Source: Acidobacteriaceae bacterium (lineage in GTDB: Bacteria > Acidobacteriota > Terriglobia > Bryobacterales > Bryobacteraceae). Taken from it: 64,000 nt of DNA. The notes beneath the pieces are model-generated. The model did no database searches and had not been told where the DNA came from. It saw nothing but the letters and a program-made list of their open reading frames with translations. Every line of letters starts with the position of its first letter. The first letter of the stretch is position 1. Of this stretch, positions 41,340 to 49,044 are shown one piece after another. The DNA is taken from NCBI GenBank assembly GCA_019240475.1, contig JAFAYI010000033.1:62001-126000 (forward strand), written 5' to 3'. A program made the translations under genes and the position numbers.

Positions 41340-43333
41340 AAAAAATACTCGAAATCTGTTTCGACCCGGAGACGGCGGCGTATTCGGAAGATGTGGGCGG
41401 GCACGCTTTCCGGATTGAGCTCGACATAGTTGCGGGGCCCGTTCCACACATAGCGCGCGCCGGTGAGCAGGTCATTGGCCTGATAGGGCCGGTCTTCTTC
41501 GATTTTCAATTCGGCGAGAGGCAAAGTGACAAATCCGGACTGGGTGTGATGGGGGTCGAGATTGACGATCACAACCACAAGATTCGATCCATCGGGAGAC
41601 TGTTTGCTATAGCAGATCAACTGCTCATTATCGGTCGGGTGAAAGTCGAGGCCCCAGTCGCTTTGAAGAGCGGGATTGTCACGCCGGATGCGATTCACGA
41701 GCGTCATGAATTCGCGCAGACTGTCGGGGCGTTCGAGATCCCAATGGCGGATCTGATACTTCTCCGAATCGAGATACTCTTCGCTGCCGGGCCGCACAGG
41801 CCGCGATTCGAGCAGTTCAAAGGGCGGCCCGTACACGCCGTAATTTGCGCCGAGCGTGGCGGCGAGCAGCAGACGAATGGTGAAAGCGGCGCGGCTGCCG
41901 ATTTGCAGGAACTCGGTCAAGATGTCGGGCGTATTGGGCCATTGATTGGGACGAAAGAAGTCGCGGACCTGGGTCTTTGTAAGTTCCGTGAGGTAAGTGG
42001 TTAGCTCGTATTTCGCGTTGCGCCAGGGAAAGTAAGTGTAAGACTGGCTGAAGCCGAGCTTGGCGAGCCGATACATGATCTTGGGACGCGTGAAAGCTTC
42101 CGAGAGGAAGAGTACATCCGGCCATTGGCGCTTGATTTCGGCGATGCACCACTCCCAAAACGGGAAGGCTTTGGTGTGGGGATTGTCGACGCGAAAGATG
42201 CGAACGCCTTGTTCGATCCAGTAGACGAACACGCTTTTCAGTTCGTCCCACATCTCGCGCCACTTGGGGGTTTCGAAATCGAAGGGATAGATGTCCTGGT
42301 ACTTCTTGGGCGGATTCTCCGCGTATTGGATGGTTCCGTCGGGACGCTTGCGGAACCACTCTTCGTGCTCTGAGACGTAAGGGTGGTCGGGCGCGACCTG
42401 AAAGGCGATGTCGAGCGCGACCTGCATCCCTAACTTTTCGGCGCGCTTCACGAGGCTACGGAACTCGTCGAGGGTTCCGAGCTGGGGATGAATGGATTTA
42501 TGGCCGCCTTCTTCGGCGCCGATGGCCCAGGGGCTGCCCACATCGTCCGGCAGGGCTTCGGTGGTGTTGTTCTTGCCCTTGCGGAACTTCGTTCCGATGG
42601 GGTGGATGGGCGGCAGATAGACAACGTCGAAGCCCATGGCGGCTACATATTCCAGGCGCTTTTCGCAGTCGGCGAATGTGCCGTGGCGGCCTGGTTGATC
42701 GGCTGTAGAGCGCGGAAAGAATTCGTACCACGAGCTGAAGCGGGCGCGCACGGGATCGACGACGATGACGGGCTCACGCTCATATTTACTCGCGAGAGCG
42801 CGGTCGGGATAGCGGAGCACGGTTTCATTGAGCGCGTCGGCGATGGCGCGCTCGCGGCGAACAGCCTGGCCGCTCGCTCCACGGAAGAACGCAGCTTCGA
42901 CTTTGAGCCAAGCGGCGTCGGGCGGCTGCGCTCTTTGGGCGGCAGCGTCGATGTGATCTGCTCCGATCAAGTAATCGAGCGGCGTGTCGGCGTTGGCCTG
43001 AATGCGCTTGAGCAGATCGCGCCGCCAGGTTTCCCAATGATCGACCCAGGCGTGAATGGCGAAGCGATAGCGGCCGAGCGTTGTTACGGGAAACTCACCG
43101 AACCAGCGATCGTTGACGAGCGCGGCAAGGCGACGTTCCTCCCATGAGGCGCCGCCTTCGGCTTTGAAGGCAAGAACGGCTGCGATGGAATCGTGGCCGT
43201 CGGTGAAGATGTCGGCTTCGACGCGGACGATGTCTCCCAGGGTGCGTTTGGCGGGAAATCTGCCGCCATCGATTTCCGGAGAAACACCTTCGATAATGAC
43301 TCGTCTCCGCCCATCTGCCCGTTGCTCCGCCAT
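41336..43333 (-). CDS. glgE: Alpha-1,4-glucan:maltose-1-phosphate maltosyltransferase
   Basis: The 665-residue GH13_3 enzyme transfers maltosyl from maltose-1-phosphate to the end of alpha-1,4-glucan. The N-terminal domain (about 1-125) begins RRVIIEGVSPEIDGGRFPAK, which is typical of GlgE. The catalytic region has FDVVYLPPIHPIGTKFRKGK, the nucleophile Asp in RIFRVDNPHTKAFPFWEW and the acid Glu in FLSEAFTRPKIMYRLAKLGF. A C-terminal beta domain ends with VWNGPRNYVELNP. CAGGAAA lies four bases before the ATG. It sits between glgM and the maltokinase in the same operon. It is homologous to the anti-tuberculosis target GlgE. Confidence 0.97.
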   Translation of the reverse strand: MAEQRADGRRRVIIEGVSPEIDGGRFPAKRTLGDIVRVEADIFTDGHDSIAAVLAFKAEGGASWEERRLAALVNDRWFGEFPVTTLGRYRFAIHAWVDHWETWRRDLLKRIQANADTPLDYLIGADHIDAAAQRAQPPDAAWLKVEAAFFRGASGQAVRRERAIADALNETVLRYPDRALASKYEREPVIVVDPVRARFSSWYEFFPRSTADQPGRHGTFADCEKRLEYVAAMGFDVVYLPPIHPIGTKFRKGKNNTTEALPDDVGSPWAIGAEEGGHKSIHPQLGTLDEFRSLVKRAEKLGMQVALDIAFQVAPDHPYVSEHEEWFRKRPDGTIQYAENPPKKYQDIYPFDFETPKWREMWDELKSVFVYWIEQGVRIFRVDNPHTKAFPFWEWCIAEIKRQWPDVLFLSEAFTRPKIMYRLAKLGFSQSYTYFPWRNAKYELTTYLTELTKTQVRDFFRPNQWPNTPDILTEFLQIGSRAAFTIRLLLAATLGANYGVYGPPFELLESRPVRPGSEEYLDSEKYQIRHWDLERPDSLREFMTLVNRIRRDNPALQSDWGLDFHPTDNEQLICYSKQSPDGSNLVVVIVNLDPHHTQSGFVTLPLAELKIEEDRPYQANDLLTGARYVWNGPRNYVELNPESVPAHIFRIRRRLRVETDFEYFL

Positions 43334-43367
43334 TCGTTTCCTGTCTCCCGTGGGATAGAGCGCGGCG

Positions 43368-44618
43368 CTAGGAGGTTACACCCGAAACTTGGGCGCGAGC
43401 CTGAGAGCGTTGATTCTGCTCGATCAACTGCCGATAGAGCGAAATGGTTTGGTCAGCGATGGCGGTCCAACTAAAGACCTGTTCGACGCGGGCGCGGCCG
43501 GCCTTTCCGAAGCGCGCGCATTTTTGGGGATCGGCCAACAGATCTGAAACCTTTTCGCCGAGATCGCGAGCGAACTGTTCCGGATGGATGGGAAAGCCGG
43601 TAGCGGGGTCCTGGTCGAAGGGAACCAGATATCCGGTTTCGCTATCGACGACGACTTCTTTAATGCCACCGGTGGAGCTGGCGACGACGGCAGCTTCGCA
43701 GGCCATTGCTTCCAGGTTGATGATGCCGAAAGGCTCATAGACGGAGGGGCAGCAGAAGACTCGCGCATGGCTGTAGAGCTGGATGACCTCGGGCTTGTCA
43801 ACCATCTTTTCGATCCAGACGACGCGCGGATTGCTTTGCCTGGCCTCTTCCACTTTCAAGCGCATTTCGGCGGCAATTTCGGGCGTGTCGGGCGCGCCGG
43901 CGCACAGCACGACCTGGGTGTTGGGAGGCATGTAGCGGATGGCGTCCACGAGGTGGGTGACGCCTTTTTGCCGGGTGATGCGGCCCACGAACAGGACGTA
44001 GGGGGTGGAGGGATCGACGCCGTACTTTTCGAGCGCGGTGGTTTCTTCGGTCTTGCGGTATTGATCGAGATCGACGCCGTTGTAGATGACGTGGACGCGC
44101 TCGGCCGGCAACGGGTAGACGCGCAGTATGTCCTCCTTAGTGCCCTGCGAAACGGCGATCACAGCGTCGGCGTCGAGGATGGCGGTGCGCTCCATCCAAG
44201 AACTCATGGCATATCCGCTGCCGAGCTGCTCGGCCTTCCAGGCGCGGAGCGGCTCCAGGCTGTGAGTGGTCAGGACGAATGGAACACCGTACAATTTCTT
44301 GGCGAGGAAGCCGGCCATGGAAACATACCAGGTGTGGGTGTGGACGATGTCGATGCCGGCGAGCGCCTTTACCTGGGAGAGGTTCAGGCTGAAGGCTTCG
44401 AGCGCAGTCTTGAATTTGCTAAAGGTGCCCTGGCTGATTTCGCTCCAGGGGTGTTCGCCGCGAACGCGCAGGTTGCCATCGTCGGAGCGCTGGTCTCCCC
44501 AGCAATGGACTTCGACTTCGATTTTCTTGGCGAGCTCGCGGCTCAAGTACTCGACGTGAACTCCGGCGCCGCCGTAGACGTTGGGCGGGTATTCGCGGGT
44601 AAACAATGCGGCTCGCAT
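43368..44618 (-). CDS. glgM: Alpha-maltose-1-phosphate synthase / glycogen synthase (GlgM/GlgA type, GT4)
   Basis: The 416-residue GT4 enzyme has the N-terminal substrate loop YPPNVYGGAGVHVEYLSREL and the donor lobe with VGRITRQKGVTHLVDAIRYM and the EX7E region EPFGIINLEAMACEAAVV. This type (Rv1212c-like) joins ADP-glucose or UDP-glucose to glucose-1-phosphate to give maltose-1-phosphate, and can also extend glucan. It is first in the operon, with GGAGG about eight bases before its ATG and 34 bases before glgE. In this context the maltose-1-phosphate synthase activity is the likelier one. The acceptor cannot be read from sequence. Assigning GlgM rather than a plain glycogen synthase rests on the neighbours. 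Confidence 0.92.
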   Translation of the reverse strand: MRAALFTREYPPNVYGGAGVHVEYLSRELAKKIEVEVHCWGDQRSDDGNLRVRGEHPWSEISQGTFSKFKTALEAFSLNLSQVKALAGIDIVHTHTWYVSMAGFLAKKLYGVPFVLTTHSLEPLRAWKAEQLGSGYAMSSWMERTAILDADAVIAVSQGTKEDILRVYPLPAERVHVIYNGVDLDQYRKTEETTALEKYGVDPSTPYVLFVGRITRQKGVTHLVDAIRYMPPNTQVVLCAGAPDTPEIAAEMRLKVEEARQSNPRVVWIEKMVDKPEVIQLYSHARVFCCPSVYEPFGIINLEAMACEAAVVASSTGGIKEVVVDSETGYLVPFDQDPATGFPIHPEQFARDLGEKVSDLLADPQKCARFGKAGRARVEQVFSWTAIADQTISLYRQLIEQNQRSQARAQVSGVTS

Positions 44619-44704
44619 TTAGGCCTCCACTGAAGCTTCAAAGAGAAGCTACCACGAGAGACGTTTCCGGGCGCGGCGCTTCGGTTCAAGCGAGGCGAAG
44701 GCGT

Positions 44705-45577
44705 TCAATCGGAGTCGTCCAGGAGGCTGATGGCGAAGGGCGCGAGGTGGCCAGTGGCGAGAGCTTTTTCAGCGGCCACTTGTTCGAGCCAATCGGAGAA
44801 GACAAAGGCCTGAAGGCCGGTGGTTGGATCAAAACGCTGCACGTCGTTGGGGCAGGCCCATTGATAGGCGGGCGGAACGCCGTTCAAGAACGAGACGAAC
44901 CGAGTGACGAATTGGGGCGGCGATTTGGCGGCCGCAGCGCGTTCGGCGAGCTGTTCGTTAGTGGGCGCGCAGGAGGTGATGCATTCGCCTTGGGCGTTGG
45001 CGTAGACCTGGACCCATTGGCGGGCGCAACGGTCGGCGGCGGCCTTTTCGGCTTTCTTCTTGAGCCACTCCATTTGAATACGGGCGATTTCGAGCTGGGC
45101 CTTTTCGGCTCGGGCGGCGCGAGAGGCGAGGCGGCCGCAGTGGGCCTCGAGCGAGTGGAAGGCGCGATAGAAGGTGCGCTCGGCGGTGGTCTTGTAGCGG
45201 CTGAAATTTTGATAGAGCTTCTGATGGGAGTCGGACCAGTGCCAGGCGTCGGCGGGGAGACGGGATTCGATTTCGTCGAGGCGGTGCTGGTTGCGCTGGA
45301 AGACCCATTGGGCGCGGGCGGTTTCAAAGACAAGAGTGGCAGTGGTGGGGTCTTGGGGCTTGTAAGAGTCCATCCAGCTTTGAACGGTGAAGTCGAATTC
45401 GGCAGGGTCCTCGTCGGGTAGAACCGTTTTGGCGGAGCGGCAGCCGTGGGTCAGACTGTTCATGGAAGATGTCGCTTTGCCATCAGGCGAACGCGGGCCG
45501 GTGCTGTGGCCGGGGCGCGAGGGTGGTTCGGGGGAGGCGTGGAGCGGAGAATCGGTCTCAGGAAAATTTTCTCTCAT
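44705..45577 (-). CDS. 'STGPRSPDGKA' family protein of unknown function
   Basis: The 290-residue hydrophilic protein starts with a disordered Pro/Ser stretch, then the family hallmark STGPRSPDGKATSSMNSLTH (about residues 25-44), a long helical region (about 60-190, rich in Ala, Arg, Gln and Glu, with WLKKKAEKAAADRCARQW) and a Cys-containing C-terminal part. I recall closely similar N-termini in many copies in Solibacter-like and related genomes, but no function. The repeated basic, Asn-rich motif could bind nucleic acid. Some copies lie near mobile DNA; none is visible next to this one. It is upstream of the glg operon on the same strand, 86 bases away, so linked transcription cannot be excluded. 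Confidence 0.75.
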   Translation of the reverse strand: MRENFPETDSPLHASPEPPSRPGHSTGPRSPDGKATSSMNSLTHGCRSAKTVLPDEDPAEFDFTVQSWMDSYKPQDPTTATLVFETARAQWVFQRNQHRLDEIESRLPADAWHWSDSHQKLYQNFSRYKTTAERTFYRAFHSLEAHCGRLASRAARAEKAQLEIARIQMEWLKKKAEKAAADRCARQWVQVYANAQGECITSCAPTNEQLAERAAAAKSPPQFVTRFVSFLNGVPPAYQWACPNDVQRFDPTTGLQAFVFSDWLEQVAAEKALATGHLAPFAISLLDDSD

Positions 45578-45784
45578 GCGGCGCTCACGAAGGCGAGTGT
45601 GGCGCGGGGCGGCGCGCGGCGAGCGGGCGAATAGGGACGAAGCTATTGATTTCGGAAGGGATCGGAATATTTTGCGGGCGCGTGACCGGCGGGGCGGGGA
45701 GGCGGGCGGAGGAGAAATTACCGAACGAACTCAGCATGCCGTAAACCGGCAATGTGTTAGGCCGAGCGTGATCGGGGAAGGCGC

Positions 45785-46837
45785 TCAGTTGGGTAAAACG
45801 CCGGCCGCAATTGCAACCCAGGCAGAGCGTCCCAAATTTGCGGTGTACACTACTCCGGCATCAGAACTGAGCCCGATGCCAATCGGATTTTCGCCCGCAG
45901 GCCAGGTCTGCTTTACACGATTCGCCTTTTCGTCGATCACCGTTACACTTTGGCCGTGCCGGTTCGCCACGTACACCAGGCCTTGAAGCGCAGACACGGC
46001 AATTGATTGCGGCTGCAATCCCACCCTCACCGTGGCAATTTGCCGTAGACTCTCCCTGTCCAAAGCCGTGATTGAATTGTCGCCATAATTCACCACAAAG
46101 AGGCGCTTCGCTGAATCGTCGATCGCGATCGCACAGGGTATTTCGCCAACATTCGCGCGCCTAACGCCAAGCGTTTCTTCGTCTACTGCCACCAGTTCCG
46201 CAGCGCCCACCCTGGTTAGATACACTGTCGCGGTTTTTTCGCTCACCGCTATGCCCCACATATGCTCACCTACGTTAACCGTCCGCAGCGCATGCGTTTT
46301 TCCATCCAGCACTTTCAGGTTGGGATCTTCATAGCCGATCAGGAACACCTTATTGCTCTTACTATCGACAGCGACACCATCCGCCGAGCCCAGCTCCAAC
46401 ATGTTGACCAAATTAGTCGCGCCGTCAATCTCCGCCACCAGATTACTGAACGTGTTCGTTACATACACCTTGCCTGTCGTGTCGTTCACCGCCAGCACAT
46501 AGGGGTGTGGTCCCGCCTTTACTTTCGCCGTCACGCGATCGGTCCGGCCGTCGATCACTGTCACCGTGCCGTCGCCGGAATCCGCTACATAGACCCGTGC
46601 CGTCCTGGCATCTATCGCAACGGCGCTTGGCGCTCTCCCCACTTCAACGGAAACACTTGTTTTCACCGCTCCATTCAAGATCCAAAGCGTGTCCTGTCGA
46701 GCATCCACGAGATAGGTTTTGCCATTATTTGGATTGAAAGCAATCGCCCGATTGCTGATCAGGGTTCCTTCCGCGGGCATGCTTGCCAGCAATGGCGCGC
46801 CACACGCAAATAGAAGCCACCCGAGTTTCATCTTCAT
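45785..46837 (-). CDS. Secreted YncE-like beta-propeller protein
   Basis: The start at 46837 is chosen because CAGGAA lies five bases upstream and a signal peptide (MKMKLGWLLFACGAPLLA) follows; an in-frame extension upstream to 46993 has neither. The mature part is a seven-bladed-type propeller with repeats of the form KTYLVDARQDTLWILNGAVK, RVYVADSGDGTVTVIDGRTD, KVYVTNTFSNLVAEIDGATN, RLFVVNYGDNSITALDRESL and LVYVANRHGQSVTVIDEKAN. The family (YVTN repeats) includes surface and periplasmic binding proteins. The ligand is unknown. The gene is divergent from the ThuA-like gene. Confidence 0.88.
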   Translation of the reverse strand: MKMKLGWLLFACGAPLLASMPAEGTLISNRAIAFNPNNGKTYLVDARQDTLWILNGAVKTSVSVEVGRAPSAVAIDARTARVYVADSGDGTVTVIDGRTDRVTAKVKAGPHPYVLAVNDTTGKVYVTNTFSNLVAEIDGATNLVNMLELGSADGVAVDSKSNKVFLIGYEDPNLKVLDGKTHALRTVNVGEHMWGIAVSEKTATVYLTRVGAAELVAVDEETLGVRRANVGEIPCAIAIDDSAKRLFVVNYGDNSITALDRESLRQIATVRVGLQPQSIAVSALQGLVYVANRHGQSVTVIDEKANRVKQTWPAGENPIGIGLSSDAGVVYTANLGRSAWVAIAAGVLPN

Positions 46838-46915
46838 AGGAATTCCTGCAATCATATGCCATGCCAATGCAAGAATCGGGCAGCCAAGAGTTGGATAAAT
46901 GGTAGCTTCTGAAAG

Positions 46916-47689
46916 GTGCGTTTCTCCCGCCCATTCGTCGCGGCGCTGATCTTGATAAGCATCAAGCTTCTCTTCTCCCAATCGGCTTCTCAACCTGTCC
47001 GCGTTCTCGCTCTCTACTCAACCAACGTCGAATCCGATCACGTCGAATTTGCTCGGGCGGCCATCGCCTTTTTTTCCAGTCTTGCGCATCAGGAGAAGAT
47101 TCAGTTCGACGCCAGCGCCAATTGGGACGAGCTTGAAAGCGACCGGGTGAAGCGATACAAAGCGATCCTGTGGCTAGACGATTTCCCGCATACGCCCGCG
47201 CAGCGGCACGGGTTCGAGGTTTATATGCAGAGCGGCGGCGGGTGGCTTGGTTTTCACATTGCCGGCTATAACGACGAAGAGACTCATTGGCCGTGGTTCG
47301 TTAACTTTCTCGGGGGAGCGGTTTTCTACAGCAACAACTGGCCGCCTTTGCCGGCTACCCTGGATGTCGACGAGAGCGCCGATCCGGTGGTCCGAAACCT
47401 CCCGCGCCGATTCGTTTCTCCTCCCAACGAATGGTACATCTGGAAGCCCAGTCCCCGCCTGAACCCGAAAGTAAGAGTTCTTGTGGCGCTCGATCCGTCA
47501 AATTACCCGCTGGGTCTTAAAGACGTCCTGCTTTCGGGCGACCTGCCGGTAGTTTGGACCAACACCAACTACAACATGCTCTATCTGAATATGGGTCACG
47601 GCGACAAGATATTTACGAGCCCTACCCAAAACCTCCTGCTTCGGAATGCCTTTTTATCCGTAGTTTGGGGGCGTAGGAAGCCCGGTTGA
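46916..47689 (+). CDS. Secreted ThuA-like domain protein
   Basis: The 257-residue product starts (GTG) with a hydrophobic signal segment (FVAALILISIKLLFSQSA) and is otherwise a ThuA-like (trehalose utilisation, class I glutamine amidotransferase-like) fold: VRVLALYSTNVESDHVEFAR, AILWLDDFPHTPAQRHGFEV, YMQSGGGWLGFHIAGYN and VVWTNTNYNMLYLNMGHGDK. The classical amidotransferase Cys is absent, as usual in ThuA. In acidobacteria and planctomycetes such proteins belong to sugar-derivative breakdown. It shares 78 bases of upstream DNA with the propeller gene on the other strand, so the two may be co-regulated. Confidence 0.83.
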   Translation: MRFSRPFVAALILISIKLLFSQSASQPVRVLALYSTNVESDHVEFARAAIAFFSSLAHQEKIQFDASANWDELESDRVKRYKAILWLDDFPHTPAQRHGFEVYMQSGGGWLGFHIAGYNDEETHWPWFVNFLGGAVFYSNNWPPLPATLDVDESADPVVRNLPRRFVSPPNEWYIWKPSPRLNPKVRVLVALDPSNYPLGLKDVLLSGDLPVVWTNTNYNMLYLNMGHGDKIFTSPTQNLLLRNAFLSVVWGRRKPG

Positions 47690-47770
47690 TCCTTTGCGAC
47701 GTATGTCTCCGGCCTGCCGGGCGGATCCGGCAAGATTGGCGAGAGGGGTGTGCGAAGATCTTTCCAGAAT

Positions 47771-48217
47771 ATGGCCGCTACCGCGAAGGCTCCGCTAATC
47801 TTCACGTACTATATAGCCGCGCCGATCGAAAAGGTTTGGAACGGATTCGTTTCTAAAGAAGCTAACCGGACGATCTTTTTAGGCGCGGATTTCGATGTGG
47901 AATTAACTCCGGGTGGTTCGATGACGTGGTCCGGACCGGGCAAGGACGGCAAGCCTACGCGCTATGTCACAGGGCGAGTGACCAGGGTAGATGAGCCGAA
48001 TCTTCTCGAGTATGACTTCGGAATGGGAATGGGCGAAACGATGTCCCATGTCCGAATCGAATTGACGCCTGAATCCGAGGCCGTGAAGGTAGTGGTGACC
48101 AACGACGGTTGGACGGACGACGACCCGACCTATGCGCAGAATGCGGACGGATGGCCTCGCATCCTTTCGCGCTTGAAGACTCTTCTGGAGACAGGGAAGA
48201 CTTTTCGGCCGCATTAG
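47771..48217 (+). CDS. SRPBCC/AHSA1-family protein
   Basis: A START-fold domain of about 148 residues: APLIFTYYIAAPIEKVWNGF, then FDVELTPGGSMTWSGPGKDG, GRVTRVDEPNLLEYDFGMGM and the C-terminal helix GWPRILSRLKTLLETGK. Family members bind hydrophobic ligands; this group (activator of Hsp90 ATPase 1-like) often sits beside ArsR regulators, but none is here. A GTG at 47750 could extend the N-terminus by seven residues. I prefer the ATG at 47771 because the fold starts there, but no strong ribosome-binding site decides it. The function is unknown. Confidence 0.85.
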   Translation: MAATAKAPLIFTYYIAAPIEKVWNGFVSKEANRTIFLGADFDVELTPGGSMTWSGPGKDGKPTRYVTGRVTRVDEPNLLEYDFGMGMGETMSHVRIELTPESEAVKVVVTNDGWTDDDPTYAQNADGWPRILSRLKTLLETGKTFRPH

Positions 48218-48247
48218 CGGCGACAGGCCGCGCGGAGCGGGACCGCG

Positions 48248-48934
48248 CTAATGAGCGGAATCGGGCGTACCGTCGGACCACTTGGCCACGGGGACCATAA
48301 AGATGGTCAATCGATCGGCAGCATCCTCGGCTGCAAGAAGCGGGGAGCCGGGCATGTCCGCGCCCCAAGCTTTGGCTTCGGTGAGGGGAACAAAAAACAT
48401 GAGGTGCGGATGCCAGTGCCGAGCGCGATCGTCCAAATAGCCGTCCTTCGAGAGCATGTAGCACATTGCGCCGGGCTCTATCGCGGGCAAGGTTTTGTTT
48501 TCGAAGGCGCTCTTGATGGCATCGGACATTTCAGCCTTCGATTTTCCGGTCAAGATCAATTTGGTCTTTTCGATGGTGATGGGAAGGTAGGATCGGGTAG
48601 CGGGCGCGTTGAGACAGAGGGGGCCTCGCAGGTTTGGATTCCAAAAATTCGGATCGTCGATTCCGGACGACCATGATCGCTCGACCAGGCAAGTGAAACC
48701 GTTGGCGCCTTTCACGGCGACTTCGTAACCGCCGCGGCCGAGGACCAGGACTTCGGCGCTATCGGAGATGGACTTGGGGGCCGCGCTTCGCGCCAGAGCT
48801 ATTTCGACGTCTCGATCCGGAATCAGGTATCGGTCGAGAGGCGCCATGGTGGGATAGGGCGCGCTGGCGGCGCGCGCTTGCGCCTGCAAAATTACGCCCA
48901 GCAGCAGGAAGAGCCGGGTGGGTCTGCATTTCAT
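48248..48934 (-). CDS. Secreted hypothetical protein
   Basis: A 228-residue protein with signal peptide (MKCRPTRLFLLLGVILQAQA) and a single domain with two Cys residues (GFTCLVERSWSSGIDDPNFW, about residue 80; GAMCYMLSKDGYLDDRARHW, about residue 160). The His-rich segment HWHPHLMFFVPL may bind a metal. I recall similar secreted hypotheticals in Acidobacteriota and some Proteobacteria, but no function is known to me. GAGGTG lies about eight bases before the ATG. It is convergent with the AHSA1-like gene. Confidence 0.78.
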   Translation of the reverse strand: MKCRPTRLFLLLGVILQAQARAASAPYPTMAPLDRYLIPDRDVEIALARSAAPKSISDSAEVLVLGRGGYEVAVKGANGFTCLVERSWSSGIDDPNFWNPNLRGPLCLNAPATRSYLPITIEKTKLILTGKSKAEMSDAIKSAFENKTLPAIEPGAMCYMLSKDGYLDDRARHWHPHLMFFVPLTEAKAWGADMPGSPLLAAEDAADRLTIFMVPVAKWSDGTPDSAH

Positions 48935-49044
48935 ATATGTTCACCTCGACCGATGGTCGAATGGTTGGAGGCGAAATCGACAGGTTGCGAAAGAAAAATA
49001 CGGGCGTGCGGGGAACGGGGCTGGGACGGGCGGGCAACGGGGTG

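Noticed and set aside
45387..45986. 199-codon open frame on the plus strand
   Set aside because: It is antisense to the 44705-45577 gene and the 3' end of the propeller gene, and shows Gly/Arg-rich shadow composition without a family pattern.
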